Assembly (NCBI GenBank): GCA_003554585.1
Contig: PWGV01000124.1
Coordinates: forward strand, 1 to 54,855
Length of the DNA: 54,855 nt
Reading direction: 5' to 3'
Origin: Halobacteroidaceae bacterium
GTDB lineage: Bacteria; Bacillota; Halanaerobiia; B1SED10-174
Made by a program: the position numbers and the translations under genes. This document shows positions 25,547-34,415 of this stretch, piece after piece (position 1 is the stretch's first letter; the number at the start of each line of letters is the position of its first letter). Under the pieces are notes generated by a model. That model made no database searches. It was given only the letters and a program-made list of their open reading frames with translations, and had not been told where the DNA came from.

Positions 25547-27199
25547 TTATTCTACAGAAATTATAAGGTAATAAAGGGGCTGGTTTCCAGGGTACATCTC
25601 AACATCACAGTCGGAAAACTCCTCGGTAATCAACGCTTTAATCTCTTCGCCTTTTTCTTCGGAAATTTTCTCTCCCCGATAAACAGTAATTAAAAAGTCT
25701 TCATCGTCGACCATTTCCTTTAACAATTCCAGGGTAACCTTCCCAACATCATTATTGGAAACAAGAATTTCTCCATTGAAAAGCCCAATAACGTCCCCTT
25801 CCTTGATATCCATACCACCAACAGTAGAATCACGGACTGCAAAAGTAACTTCACCGGTTTTGATTTCTTCCAACCCTTTTTCCATCTCTTTTATAATACT
25901 CTCAAATTCTTCTTCGGGGTTGATTCTCATCATAGCAGCAATTCCCTCGGGAATCGAAGTGGATGAAAGGACAACTATTTCTTTGTCGGTTACTTCTTTT
26001 ACCTGTTCCGCTGCAAAAATTACATTTTTATTGTTCGGTAATATTACGATCTTCTCGGAGGGAACTTTTTCACAGCCTGCGGCGAGATCCTGAGTACTGG
26101 GGTTCATCGACTGCCCCCCGGTAACAAGTTCATCTGCCCCCAGGCTGGTAAATATATCACCTAGACCATCACCGGCTACAACGGCAACTACGCCGAAGTC
26201 TTTTTCCATGGGTATTTCTTCTTCACTAGAAGTTTCGGGAATGGAACCGTACCTGGCTGCTGTTTGTTCTTCCATATTGTCAATTTTGATTTTACTCAAC
26301 CGCCCATATTGAACAGCATAATCAAGGACCTTCCCGGGGTTATTGGTATGAATGTGAACTTTGGTAACTTCTGTTGAGCCTACAACAAGCAGGTAATCTC
26401 CATGTTGATTGAGATACTTCCTGATTTTCTCGAGGTTAATTTCCTGCCCCTTAATCAGGAATTCGGTGCAATAAGCGTATTCAAGTTTTTCCGCTTCAGC
26501 TCTTCGGGAAGGATCTGCCTGGGCAACCTTTTTCAGTTCTTTTTCCAGAGTAATATCCCCTCTCAAGGCACGGAGGTAACCTTCAAGTATCAGGCAGAAT
26601 CCCCGTCCTCCTGCATCAACTACATTGGCATCCTTCAAAACTTTAAGCATTTCAGGTGTTTTTTCCAATGTTTCCTCAGCTTGCAGAAGAGTGACTTCAA
26701 GCAACTGCCGGAAATCATCGGTTTTTTCGGCTTCTTTTTTAGCCGCATTCGCAGCTTCCCGAACCACGGTGAGAATTGTTCCCTCCACTGGTTTCATAAC
26801 TGCCTTGTATGCCTTTTTTGCCGCCTCCCCGAGGGCATAAGAAAATTCTTTTGGACCCAGGTGCTTTTTATTCCGAGCACCATTAGCAAAACCCCGAAAA
26901 ATCTGGGACAAGATAACTCCAGAGTTTCCCCGGGCTCCCATCAAAGAACCATTAGCGAAAGCATCTAAAACCTTACCAACTTCATTCTCCTCAATATTCT
27001 CAACTTCTTTTGCTGCATCAAAAAGGGTCAGATACATGTTAGTTCCTGTGTCTCCGTCGGGAACCGGAAAAACATTGAGGGCATCAACCTCGGCCTGATT
27101 TTCATTCAACCAGAGGGTGGCTGCAACTATCATCTTTTTCATCAGCTGGGCGTCGATTTTTTCTACCTTTTTTTCTGGAGAGGGATCAGTTTGTCTCAC
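25547..27199 (-). CDS. fakA: Fatty acid kinase catalytic subunit (DAK2/YloV family)
   Basis: The 550-aa protein has an N-terminal DhaL-like kinase domain (NVFPVPDGDTGTNMYLT; GARGNSGVILSQIFRG; GGRGFCLILEGY) and a long C-terminal domain typical of YloV/FakA. It phosphorylates fatty acids bound to a FakB/DegV partner, which is encoded next. GTG at 27199 is favoured over TTG 27202. Its start overlaps the end of the Asp23 gene, indicating coupling. Confidence 0.92.
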   Translation of the reverse strand: MRQTDPSPEKKVEKIDAQLMKKMIVAATLWLNENQAEVDALNVFPVPDGDTGTNMYLTLFDAAKEVENIEENEVGKVLDAFANGSLMGARGNSGVILSQIFRGFANGARNKKHLGPKEFSYALGEAAKKAYKAVMKPVEGTILTVVREAANAAKKEAEKTDDFRQLLEVTLLQAEETLEKTPEMLKVLKDANVVDAGGRGFCLILEGYLRALRGDITLEKELKKVAQADPSRRAEAEKLEYAYCTEFLIKGQEINLEKIRKYLNQHGDYLLVVGSTEVTKVHIHTNNPGKVLDYAVQYGRLSKIKIDNMEEQTAARYGSIPETSSEEEIPMEKDFGVVAVVAGDGLGDIFTSLGADELVTGGQSMNPSTQDLAAGCEKVPSEKIVILPNNKNVIFAAEQVKEVTDKEIVVLSSTSIPEGIAAMMRINPEEEFESIIKEMEKGLEEIKTGEVTFAVRDSTVGGMDIKEGDVIGLFNGEILVSNNDVGKVTLELLKEMVDDEDFLITVYRGEKISEEKGEEIKALITEEFSDCDVEMYPGNQPLYYLIISVE

Positions 27200-27548
27200 C
27201 AATTCTCACCCCCTGAACATATACATTGATTTTGCTCACCTGTAAACCCAGGATGTTTTTCATGGTAAACGCTACTTTATCAATAATGTTGTTTGCTACT
27301 TCAGTTATATTTGTCCCATACTCTACAATAACATAAAGGTCAATCACCAGCTTATCTCCCTCGCTGTTTACAGCGACACCACGGCTTAAGTTTTCCCTTC
27401 CTAATAATTCAGCCAGTCCATCCTGGATTTTTTTAGAGGCCATACCTACCAATCCATAGCACTCCATAGCTGCCAGTCCAGCAATATTTGCAATTACTTC
27501 TTTGGAGATATGAACTTTTCCCAGTTCATTTTGAAATTCTTGGGTCAT
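27186..27548 (-). CDS. Asp23/Gls24 family protein (YloU-like)
   Basis: The 120-aa protein matches the Asp23/Gls24 envelope-stress family (VHISKEVIANIAGLAAMECYGLVGMA; VDLYVIVEYGTNI-like segment; VYVQGVRI end). This small protein is almost always next to fakA in Firmicutes. The ATG at 27548 has AAAGGGGGAG upstream. The gene is divergent from rpmB. Confidence 0.9.
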   Translation of the reverse strand: MTQEFQNELGKVHISKEVIANIAGLAAMECYGLVGMASKKIQDGLAELLGRENLSRGVAVNSEGDKLVIDLYVIVEYGTNITEVANNIIDKVAFTMKNILGLQVSKINVYVQGVRIGETN

Positions 27549-27625
27549 TTGAAGCTCCCCCTTTCCTATACTAACACCTTCTAATATAAAATTCTCCTTT
27601 TACCCACTGGTTCCTGCAAATACCC

Positions 27626-27655
27626 TTGCATCCATACCCCTTTATGTGGTAAAAT
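27626..27655 (+). promoter_or_regulatory. Promoter of rpmB
   Basis: TTGCAT (27626-27631) and TAAAAT (27650-27655) are separated by 18 bases, with rpmB starting at 27681. Confidence 0.6.
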
Positions 27656-27680
27656 AAGGTGCTGTAAAGGAGGTGGAACA

Positions 27681-27911
27681 ATGGCTAAAGTTTGCGCCAT
27701 TTGTGGCAAAGGTAATAATTCTGCTAATCGAGTTCTCCAACGAGGAAAAGCAAAGCGCCTGGGCGGTGTCGGCCGTAAAACTACGGGTATCTCCCGCCGC
27801 CAGCAAAAACCCAACCTACAAAAAATCAAAGCAATGGTTGATGGTTCTCCTAAAAAAATAAAAGCTTGCACCACCTGTATTCGTTCCGGAAAAATGGAAC
27901 GTGCAATATAA
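27681..27911 (+). CDS. rpmB: 50S ribosomal protein L28
   Basis: The 76-aa basic protein has the L28 layout with two Cys pairs (CAICG at the start, CTTC near the end), so it is the zinc-binding form. AAGGAGGTG precedes the ATG. A terminator follows. Its place opposite asp23-fakA is the usual Firmicute arrangement. Confidence 0.93.
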   Translation: MAKVCAICGKGNNSANRVLQRGKAKRLGGVGRKTTGISRRQQKPNLQKIKAMVDGSPKKIKACTTCIRSGKMERAI

Positions 27912-27938
27912 AGAGAGAGGGCAAACCTCTCTTTTTGT
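27912..27938 (+). terminator. Terminator of rpmB
   Basis: AGAGAGG and CCTCTCT flank a short loop, followed by TTTTTG, directly after the rpmB stop. Confidence 0.85.
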
Positions 27939-28095
27939 TTTCTTGACCTATTCTATCAGACCCGCCTGCAAATTTCAAAAAGCCCAAACCCTCTATCCCC
28001 CCTTATCCCTGCTTTAACTCCGGATTACAAGCAAAAATGGGGCCTTAAGCCCCGTATCCTCGAAAAAACCTATTTTTAGTTTCTAAAACCCTCTT

Positions 28096-29544
28096 TCAAC
28101 TTATTTTTTTGGGAACAATCCTTTTCCTTCCAAAGATATCAACCACCTCAAGACAGCATTCTTTTTCCTCCCCATCCAGGGGGAGGCTCACTTTACGGGG
28201 AAAAGGTGGCATAATCACCGTTTTTTTCTGCCCATCAATTAAAACATTGATCTCCTCCAAAAGTTCTTCCGAATCCATTTTTTCCAGCAGGTTTTCCTCT
28301 CTCAGCGGCTGTTCATAATCATGGACCTCAATTTTGATTTTTCCCCCTTTTACTTCCATGTCGGCATCCAGCCTTCCCAGGGGAAGACCGGTTTGATCAT
28401 AATGAGGAAAAAGGAAAAGTTTATTATTTTTTTTGTCCAGTTTTTCAACCATCGACCAGGGATACTGTACATCCCACCAGTGGAGCTCCTCCCCACTGTC
28501 ATAGTCTTTAAAAGTTTCAATTTCCTTTTCCCCAGGGCTAAAAACAGTTCTTGCCCCGGGAGAAGGATTTTTTTTGTAATATTCCTGGAACAAGTCCCCG
28601 CCTTTTTCCACAAGGAAGTTTCCGTCCCTCCGGAATTGATAGGGGTTTTTGACCCTTTTGCCGGCAAGAAAAAGACCAAAATTGTTCTGATCTATTCCAA
28701 TCCACCTGCGATCAAGAGTATCAGCCGCCTCCAGGGTTGTTCCCGAACCACAAAAGGGATCGACAATTACATCTCCCGGGTCAGAGCTGCCCCTGATAAT
28801 CCTTTCCAGTAGAGCGAGGGGTTTCTGGGTTGGATAGCCCAGCCTTTCCCGGGCTTGGGAATTAATGATTGGAACTTCCCAAACATCTTCGGGAGGTTTG
28901 CCCCGGGGGTTCACTTTTGTTTTTCTGCCAAATGATACTATCCCCTTTTCAGCCTGATCAAGGGTTCCTGGAGAATAAGGAACCCTGACTTCTTCCAGGT
29001 TGAACTTGTAATTATCAGATTTCGAATAAAAAAGAATTGTATCGTGTTTGCGCATATAATTTTTCTTTGTATAACCCGAGGGATCGTGGTACCACCAGAT
29101 TATCTCATTGCGAAAATTCTGGGGTCCGAAAATTTCATCCATAATTAATTTAGTAGCGTGAACTGTCCGCCAGTCCAGGTGAACGAAAATGGAACCGCTT
29201 TCTGTTAATAGTTCCCGGCACTGTTCCAATCGGGCCCGGAGCATTTCCAGAAAGGTAGGGACCCCTGCACTCCAGGAATCCCGGAAACCCAGTTTTTCCA
29301 CTTCCAGTTTACCGGCCCTGGTCCTAACCTTGCTGGAAAAACGGTTTCCCGTACAGAAAGGGGGGTCCATGTAAATAAGGTCGGCCTCGATACCTTTATT
29401 CAAAAGCAAGTTTAACCAGGGATAATTATCCCCCTGCAACAGGAGATTCAGCCCCCGATCTATTTCTTTTTCAGGAATTAAACGGGGTTCCCCCGGTGGT
29501 GGGGTAGAGCCCTTTCCGGGCCACTCCAGACCAATATTTTTCAC
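28096..29544 (-). CDS. Site-specific DNA methyltransferase (orphan)
   Basis: The 482-aa protein has the motif order of beta-class DNA amino-methyltransferases: DPPF with MDPPFCTGNRF (catalytic motif IV) early and FCGSGTT (SAM-binding motif I) later; TQKPLALLERII also fits. A C-terminal extension of about 200 residues may recognise the target. I see no restriction gene nearby, so it looks like an orphan. The GTG at 29544 (8 bases after GAGGAAGG) is preferred; the open frame reaches 29562 and would overlap the thrS stop. It lies directly downstream of thrS, probably on the same transcript. The target base and sequence cannot be read from here. Confidence 0.85.
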   Translation of the reverse strand: MKNIGLEWPGKGSTPPPGEPRLIPEKEIDRGLNLLLQGDNYPWLNLLLNKGIEADLIYMDPPFCTGNRFSSKVRTRAGKLEVEKLGFRDSWSAGVPTFLEMLRARLEQCRELLTESGSIFVHLDWRTVHATKLIMDEIFGPQNFRNEIIWWYHDPSGYTKKNYMRKHDTILFYSKSDNYKFNLEEVRVPYSPGTLDQAEKGIVSFGRKTKVNPRGKPPEDVWEVPIINSQARERLGYPTQKPLALLERIIRGSSDPGDVIVDPFCGSGTTLEAADTLDRRWIGIDQNNFGLFLAGKRVKNPYQFRRDGNFLVEKGGDLFQEYYKKNPSPGARTVFSPGEKEIETFKDYDSGEELHWWDVQYPWSMVEKLDKKNNKLFLFPHYDQTGLPLGRLDADMEVKGGKIKIEVHDYEQPLREENLLEKMDSEELLEEINVLIDGQKKTVIMPPFPRKVSLPLDGEEKECCLEVVDIFGRKRIVPKKIS

Positions 29545-29558
29545 CGAACACACCTTCC

Positions 29559-31301
29559 TCAATTATCCTTAAGAAAGCTTTCCAGTTTCCTCTCTTTAAC
29601 CTCTTTTTGGAGTTCTTCTTTAAAGCGGGAAAATTCAAACTGGCCGGCCTCCCCCTTCTGCCGGTGGCGAAGAGCGACTTTTTCCGCTTCCATTTCCCGG
29701 TCACCAATAGCAAGCATGTAAGGCACTTTCTCTTTTTGGGCCTGCCGGATTTTATAACCGACCTTTTCATCTCGATCGTCAACTTCAGCCCTGATCCCTT
29801 CAATTTCCAGTTCCCGGCAAAGTTCGCGAGCATATTCCGCGTGGTTTTCACCTATGGGAATAAACCTGGCCTGGACTGGAGCCAGCCAGGTCGGGAAAGC
29901 TCCCGCGAAATGCTCGGTTATTATCCCCAAGAACCTTTCCAGGGCGCCAAATAAAGCCCGATGCAATAAAACCGGTCGATGCTCCTGCCCGTCCGGGCCC
30001 ACATAGGTCAGGTCAAATCGTTGGGGTAACTGGAAATCGAGCTGAATGGTTCCCAGCTGCCAGCTTCTTCCCAGGCAATCTTCGATATGAAAATCAATTT
30101 TAGGGCCGTAAAAAGCTCCATCTCCTTCATTGAGCTGATAGGGAAGTCCTCTTTGTTCCAGGGCTGCAGCAAGTGCTTTTTCGGCCCGGTCCCAATCTTC
30201 ATTACTGCCCATTGATTTTTCGGGCCTGGTGCTTAATTCCAGCCTGTATTTTAGACCAAAGGTATTGTAAATTTCCTCTGCCATGCGAATTACCCCAAGA
30301 ACCTCATCAGTCACCTGTTCGGGGAGCATGTAAATATGCGCATCATCAATGTGGAACGAGCGAACTCTTAATAGCCCGTGTAAAACACCCGAAAGCTCAT
30401 GGCGGTGGACCAGGCCCAGTTCGGTAACCCGCATGGGGAGTTCCCGGTAACTGTGGGGCCGGGATTTATAAATTAAAACTCCACCAGGACAATTCATGGG
30501 ACGAATAGCATAGTTATCTTCATCAATTCTGGTAAAGTACATATTTTCCCGGTAATTATCCCAGTGCCCGGATTGATGCCAGAGATCTTCATTCAGGATC
30601 AGTGGAGTCCTTATTTCCTGGTAACCGTTGGTCCGGTGTAATTCTCGCCAGTACGCGGTCAATTCATTCCAGATTGCAACTCCAGCCGGGTGCAGGAAGG
30701 GAAAACCCGGCCCTTCTTCATGCATACTGAATAGATCGAGCTCTTTTCCAATCTTCCTGTGGTCTCTTTTCTTAGCCTCTTCCAGGCGATACAGGTACTG
30801 TTTTAATTCTTTTCTATCCGCAAAGGCAGTCCCATATATTCTCTGCAGCATTTTATTCTTTTCATCACCACGCCAGTAAGCTCCAGCTACACTGAGCAGC
30901 TTAAAAGCTTTTAATTGCCCGGTCCTTTCCAGGTGGGGCCCTCTACAAAGGTCAAAAAAATCTCCCTGGCGGTAAATTGACACTTCTTCCCCGGGCTCAA
31001 GCTCTTCTAATAGCTCCAATTTATAGGTTTCGTTCTCTTTTTCCAGTAATTTCCTGGCTTCTTCCCTGGACAAGACCTCCCTTTCTAAAGGAAGGTTTTC
31101 TTTGATTATTTTTTTCATCTCCTCTTCTATTTGGCCTAAGTTTTCGAGGTTAATTCTTTCATCCAGGTCAAAATCATAGTAGAAGCCGTCTTCAATTGCC
31201 GGCCCGATACCCAGCTTAACGTTTGAATAAAGCCTTTTTACCGCCTGTGCCATTACGTGTGCTGCGGTATGGCGATAGCTTTCCAGGTTTTGGTTTTCCA
31301 T
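29559..31301 (-). CDS. thrS: Threonyl-tRNA synthetase lacking the TGS domain
   Basis: The 580-aa protein begins directly with the second N-terminal (editing) domain (SYRHTAAHVMAQAV) and lacks the 60-residue TGS domain present in most bacterial ThrRS (about 640 aa). The class II core is intact: motif 2 region (MRVTELGLVHRHELSGVLHGLLRVRSF), NCPGG and motif 3 (VLLHRALFGALERFLGI). The editing HxxxH is HTAAH and the CRGPH zinc-like site is present. ATG with AAGGAGG upstream. Preceded by a T-box leader, followed by a DNA methyltransferase gene. Confidence 0.95.
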   Translation of the reverse strand: MENQNLESYRHTAAHVMAQAVKRLYSNVKLGIGPAIEDGFYYDFDLDERINLENLGQIEEEMKKIIKENLPLEREVLSREEARKLLEKENETYKLELLEELEPGEEVSIYRQGDFFDLCRGPHLERTGQLKAFKLLSVAGAYWRGDEKNKMLQRIYGTAFADRKELKQYLYRLEEAKKRDHRKIGKELDLFSMHEEGPGFPFLHPAGVAIWNELTAYWRELHRTNGYQEIRTPLILNEDLWHQSGHWDNYRENMYFTRIDEDNYAIRPMNCPGGVLIYKSRPHSYRELPMRVTELGLVHRHELSGVLHGLLRVRSFHIDDAHIYMLPEQVTDEVLGVIRMAEEIYNTFGLKYRLELSTRPEKSMGSNEDWDRAEKALAAALEQRGLPYQLNEGDGAFYGPKIDFHIEDCLGRSWQLGTIQLDFQLPQRFDLTYVGPDGQEHRPVLLHRALFGALERFLGIITEHFAGAFPTWLAPVQARFIPIGENHAEYARELCRELEIEGIRAEVDDRDEKVGYKIRQAQKEKVPYMLAIGDREMEAEKVALRHRQKGEAGQFEFSRFKEELQKEVKERKLESFLKDN

Positions 31302-31330
31302 ATCCTCTGCCTCCTTGCTTGATTTTTATA

Positions 31331-31574
31331 ATAAAAAACCCCTCGTCTCAAATGTAGAGACGAAGGGTTCGCGGTCCCACTCTACTTGGCTCGGGTTAAG
31401 CCCTCTCTCCAGTATTAACGGCCTGCGCCGGGCTTGCTTAATCAGGTAAACCTTTTCGGCAGCCAGCTCTCGGGTGGTTTTCAGTGCGGTTTCCTGAGGA
31501 AAACTTCCAGCCGTGGTTTTCCCTCTCTGCCAGTAGGGCACACCTACTCTTCCCGGTCATCGCTTTTTTTGCTT
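31331..31574 (-). promoter_or_regulatory. T-box riboswitch (threonine) of thrS
   Basis: On the minus strand the leader contains the conserved T-box AGAGTGGGACCGCG (31370-31383) followed by a terminator stem (CGTCTC/GAGACG) and a T-run at 31331-31370. Upstream are Stem I elements, including GAAGAGTAGG and GCAGAGAGG, and the 3' side GAAAACCACCCGAGAGCTGG. A Thr codon ACC occurs (twice in tandem) at the specifier position around 31473-31478. Uncharged tRNA-Thr should stabilise the antiterminator and turn thrS on. Confidence 0.92.
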
Positions 31575-31580
31575 TGCCTA

Positions 31581-31609
31581 ATTTTACCCGGTTTTTTTTC
31601 TTTTGTCAA
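31581..31609 (-). promoter_or_regulatory. Promoter of thrS
   Basis: On the minus strand a perfect TTGACA (31604-31609) and TAAAAT (31581-31586) are separated by 17 bases, just upstream of the T-box leader. Confidence 0.85.
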
Positions 31610-31619
31610 CTTTCCGGTT

Positions 31620-32162
31620 TTAAAATTTAACCCTGACGTTTTCTCTCTCCTCTGTTTTGGCTTCGAAATAAGGTTCCTCTGTAAAATTAAAAAGCCTGGC
31701 CAGAATTAAGGTTGGAAACTGCCTGATTGCAGCCCGGTAGGACATAACCTTATCATTGTAATTTCGGCGAACCCTTTCGATGCTGTTTTCAGTTGAAGAT
31801 AATTCCTGCTGTAACTGGAGGAAATTTTGATTTGCCTTGAGGTCAGGATAGGATTCCGCGACAGCAATCAAACGTCCCAGGACACCTCCCAGCTGGTTTT
31901 CCGCATCAATTCTCTCTTCTGTATTCTGTGCCTGGGCTACCATATTACGGGCTTTTGTTACTTCTTCAAAAACTTCTTTTTCATGCTTGGCATAGCCCTT
32001 TACTGTCTCAACAAGATTGGGAATCAGGTCAAACCTTCTTTTTAACTGGACGTCAATCTGGGCCCACGCACCTTCAACACTGTTCTTTTTTCTAAAAAGA
32101 GCGTTATAACCCATCAGTCCCCAAAATGCCAATAAAACTATAACAATAAAGAAAATAATCAT
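31620..32162 (-). CDS. LemA family membrane-anchored protein
   Basis: The 180-aa protein has one N-terminal membrane helix (IIFFIVIVLLAFWGLMGYNAL) followed by the LemA core (NSVEGAWAQIDVQLKRRFDLIPNLVETVKGYAKHE) with coiled-coil helices. LemA proteins are exposed helical-bundle proteins of poorly known function. No TPM-domain partner gene is next to it. Its end overlaps the thrS promoter region. Confidence 0.92.
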   Translation of the reverse strand: MIIFFIVIVLLAFWGLMGYNALFRKKNSVEGAWAQIDVQLKRRFDLIPNLVETVKGYAKHEKEVFEEVTKARNMVAQAQNTEERIDAENQLGGVLGRLIAVAESYPDLKANQNFLQLQQELSSTENSIERVRRNYNDKVMSYRAAIRQFPTLILARLFNFTEEPYFEAKTEERENVRVKF

Positions 32163-32248
32163 TCCAATTCCCCACCCTTTCCCTTATATTTTTCTTTAAT
32201 ACAATATTAAAATGATAGTAAAATTATACCAGTATTTTTTCCAGCCTG

Positions 32249-33403
32249 TCAATTATTTTCCAATACCAGTCGCTCAAGGGTTGCAATTGCAGTCCTTATT
32301 TCTTCTTCGGTGTTGAAAAAACCGGGACTGAAACGCAGGGTTCCCCCGGGAAAGGTTTGCAGGGCCCTGTGGCCCGCGGAACAGCAGTGCAGGCCTGACC
32401 TCACAAGAATGCCCTCCTCACCCAGCTGATATGCTAAAATACCCGTGTCCTGTCCTTCCACAGTAATGGAAACAGTAAGAACATTTTCTTCCCCGGAAAC
32501 ACCTATTACTTTAACACCCGGAATTTGGCCAAATCCTTTAATTAATTTCCCCGCCAGGGTTTTTTTCTTTGCTCCAACCCGATCCAGCCCTTTTTCCAGG
32601 ATATATTCAATTCCCTTTCTCAGGCCGATTATACCCGGAGTATTGGGAGTGCCGCTTTCCATTTTGTCGGGCAGAAAATCGGGTTGAAATTCGCTATCAG
32701 AAATACTCCCGGTTCCACCCTGGATTATGGGGTTAATAGCCCGGGCTGCCTTTTCACTGAGGAGCATCCCTCCCGTTCCAGGAGGACCGAATAGCCCTTT
32801 ATGTCCGGTAAAAGCAGTTATATCAATTCCGGCCTCCTGGGCATCTACAGGAATGCTTCCGGCAGTCTGGGCTGTATCAACCACAAAAAAGGGGTTCCGT
32901 TCTTTTAAAACCGCTCCTACCCTGGGAACGGGTATAATCTTTCCGGTAATATTGGAAGCGTGGTTGAGAACTACAACCCTGGTCTGCGGCGTGAGCAGGC
33001 TGATAAAATCATCTTCAGCAAAATCCTGCCGGGAAAAAGGGTAAACCGAAAGAGAAATCAATCCTTTTTTCTCCATGGTTTTTAAAGGACGCCAGACAGC
33101 ATTATGCTCAAGATCAGAGGTAATTACATGGTCCCCTTTCCTTAAAAGTCCATAAAAAGCAAAGTTTAAAGACTGAGTTACATTCTGACTGAAAACAACG
33201 TTTTCTGGGGAATAACATCCAAAAAAACCCGCAACCGTTTCCCGGGTTTTTAATATTTCTCTTCCTGCTTCTAAAGAACATTCATACCCGCCCCGTCCGG
33301 GATTGCAGCCCTCTTCTTTTAGAAAATGACTCATGGCTTCAATAACTACTGCTGGTTTGGGCCAGGAAGTAGCTGCGTTATCAAGGTAGATTTTTCTTGT
33401 CAA
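32249..33403 (-). CDS. Class V aminotransferase of the selenium locus (cysteine desulfurase-like)
   Basis: The 384-aa PLP enzyme has IYLDNAATSWPKP, EHNAVWRPL, DTAQTAG, TGHKGLFGPPGTGG and GLHCCSAGH, where the double Cys holds the likely active-site residue. It resembles NifS/CsdA-type enzymes annotated near selenium genes, which may liberate selenium from selenocysteine. The TTG start at 33403 overlaps the TGA of the LysR gene (TTGA), so the two are translated together. The paralogue at 18282-19430 lies in another operon. Confidence 0.92.
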   Translation of the reverse strand: MTRKIYLDNAATSWPKPAVVIEAMSHFLKEEGCNPGRGGYECSLEAGREILKTRETVAGFFGCYSPENVVFSQNVTQSLNFAFYGLLRKGDHVITSDLEHNAVWRPLKTMEKKGLISLSVYPFSRQDFAEDDFISLLTPQTRVVVLNHASNITGKIIPVPRVGAVLKERNPFFVVDTAQTAGSIPVDAQEAGIDITAFTGHKGLFGPPGTGGMLLSEKAARAINPIIQGGTGSISDSEFQPDFLPDKMESGTPNTPGIIGLRKGIEYILEKGLDRVGAKKKTLAGKLIKGFGQIPGVKVIGVSGEENVLTVSITVEGQDTGILAYQLGEEGILVRSGLHCCSAGHRALQTFPGGTLRFSPGFFNTEEEIRTAIATLERLVLENN

Positions 33404-34287
33404 GTTAACTCGCTCCTTTCTTTTAAAAACAGGAAAAATTTTTCAACCCAGCCCGGGAAAACCCTCCTGGGGTTGTAAACCACATAAAAATTCCTGTATA
33501 AATCGAGTCCCTTGATAAAAAATTCCCCCAACTCATCAGCTTTATTTAACGCTACTGAAGAAATAACCCCTACTCCCAATCCCTGCCGGACGTGGTTTTT
33601 TATCCCTTCCAGGCTGTTGATTTGCAGGTAAACTTTAAAGTTTTCCAGGGAAAAACCCCTGGAAGCTAAGCCATCGCTCAATATCTTTCTGGTTGCAGAA
33701 CCAGGCTGGGGAACAATTAATGGCTTTTCAAGAAAATCTTTAATTTCTATTTCCTTACCCTGCCAGGGATGTCCCCCGGGGATTATCCCAACCATTTTAT
33801 CCCGGTAAAGAAGAAACTGCTCCAGGTCTTTTCCCAGCTCCCCTTCCCCGGTTAACCCCAGATCACTTTGATAACTGGCAACCAGTTCCCTGGCTTTCTG
33901 ACTGGGGGTAAGGTTGAGAGAAAAAGAAATATCCGGATTTTCTTTTTGAAAGCTACCTAACAACCGGGGTAGCAAATAGGTTCCGGGAGTTGATGATGCA
34001 GCTATCTCTATTGTGCCTTTTGTTTCAACTTTAAACCGGGATATCTGCTCAAGACCTTTTTCTTTCATATTTATTATATCCCGGGCTATGGGAAAAAATT
34101 CTTCACCTGCAGGGGTTAAAACAACTTTTCTCCCTCTCCTCTCAAAAAGAGGAGACCCAACCTCTCTTTCCAGTTGAGCGATATGGGAACTAACAGTTGG
34201 TTGAGTTAAAAAAAGGCTCACAGCCGCCCGGGAAAAAGTTCCTTTTTTAACCACTTCAACAAAAATTTCTAATCTGTGGAAATCCAC
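33400..34287 (-). CDS. LysR-family regulator associated with selenium metabolism
   Basis: The 295-aa protein has an N-terminal winged helix (RLEIFVEVVKKGTFSRAAVSLFLTQPTVSSHIAQLE) and the periplasmic-binding-like effector domain. LysR proteins of this type lie beside YedE/TusA/DUF3343/CsdA-like selenium genes. The GTG start follows AGGGGGA. It is divergent from the YedE gene across a 128-base AT-rich gap that probably contains its operator. The effector is unknown. Confidence 0.88.
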   Translation of the reverse strand: MDFHRLEIFVEVVKKGTFSRAAVSLFLTQPTVSSHIAQLEREVGSPLFERRGRKVVLTPAGEEFFPIARDIINMKEKGLEQISRFKVETKGTIEIAASSTPGTYLLPRLLGSFQKENPDISFSLNLTPSQKARELVASYQSDLGLTGEGELGKDLEQFLLYRDKMVGIIPGGHPWQGKEIEIKDFLEKPLIVPQPGSATRKILSDGLASRGFSLENFKVYLQINSLEGIKNHVRQGLGVGVISSVALNKADELGEFFIKGLDLYRNFYVVYNPRRVFPGWVEKFFLFLKERSELT

Positions 34288-34352
34288 CCCAATCCCCCTT
34301 TTTTTTATTGGCTGTATCTATATATTATATTTATTCTATTTATATTTGCAAT

Positions 34353-34381
34353 TTACTTTTTCCTCTTTTTGCCTTTATAAT
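34353..34381 (+). promoter_or_regulatory. Promoter of the yedE-tusA-DUF3343 transcript
   Basis: TTACTT (34353-34358) and a perfect TATAAT (34376-34381) are 17 bases apart, with the yedE ATG at 34416. AT-rich dyads just upstream could bind the divergent LysR protein. Confidence 0.55.
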
Positions 34382-34415
34382 ATTTACATTGGAAAAAATC
34401 AAAGAGGAGCTTGCA

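Noticed and set aside
28096-29562. Restriction-modification system around the DNA methyltransferase
   Set aside because: No restriction endonuclease or helicase subunit is encoded next to it; neighbours are thrS and rpmB.
31326-31541. 71-codon frame upstream of thrS
   Set aside because: It lies wholly within the T-box leader, whose RNA motifs explain the sequence.
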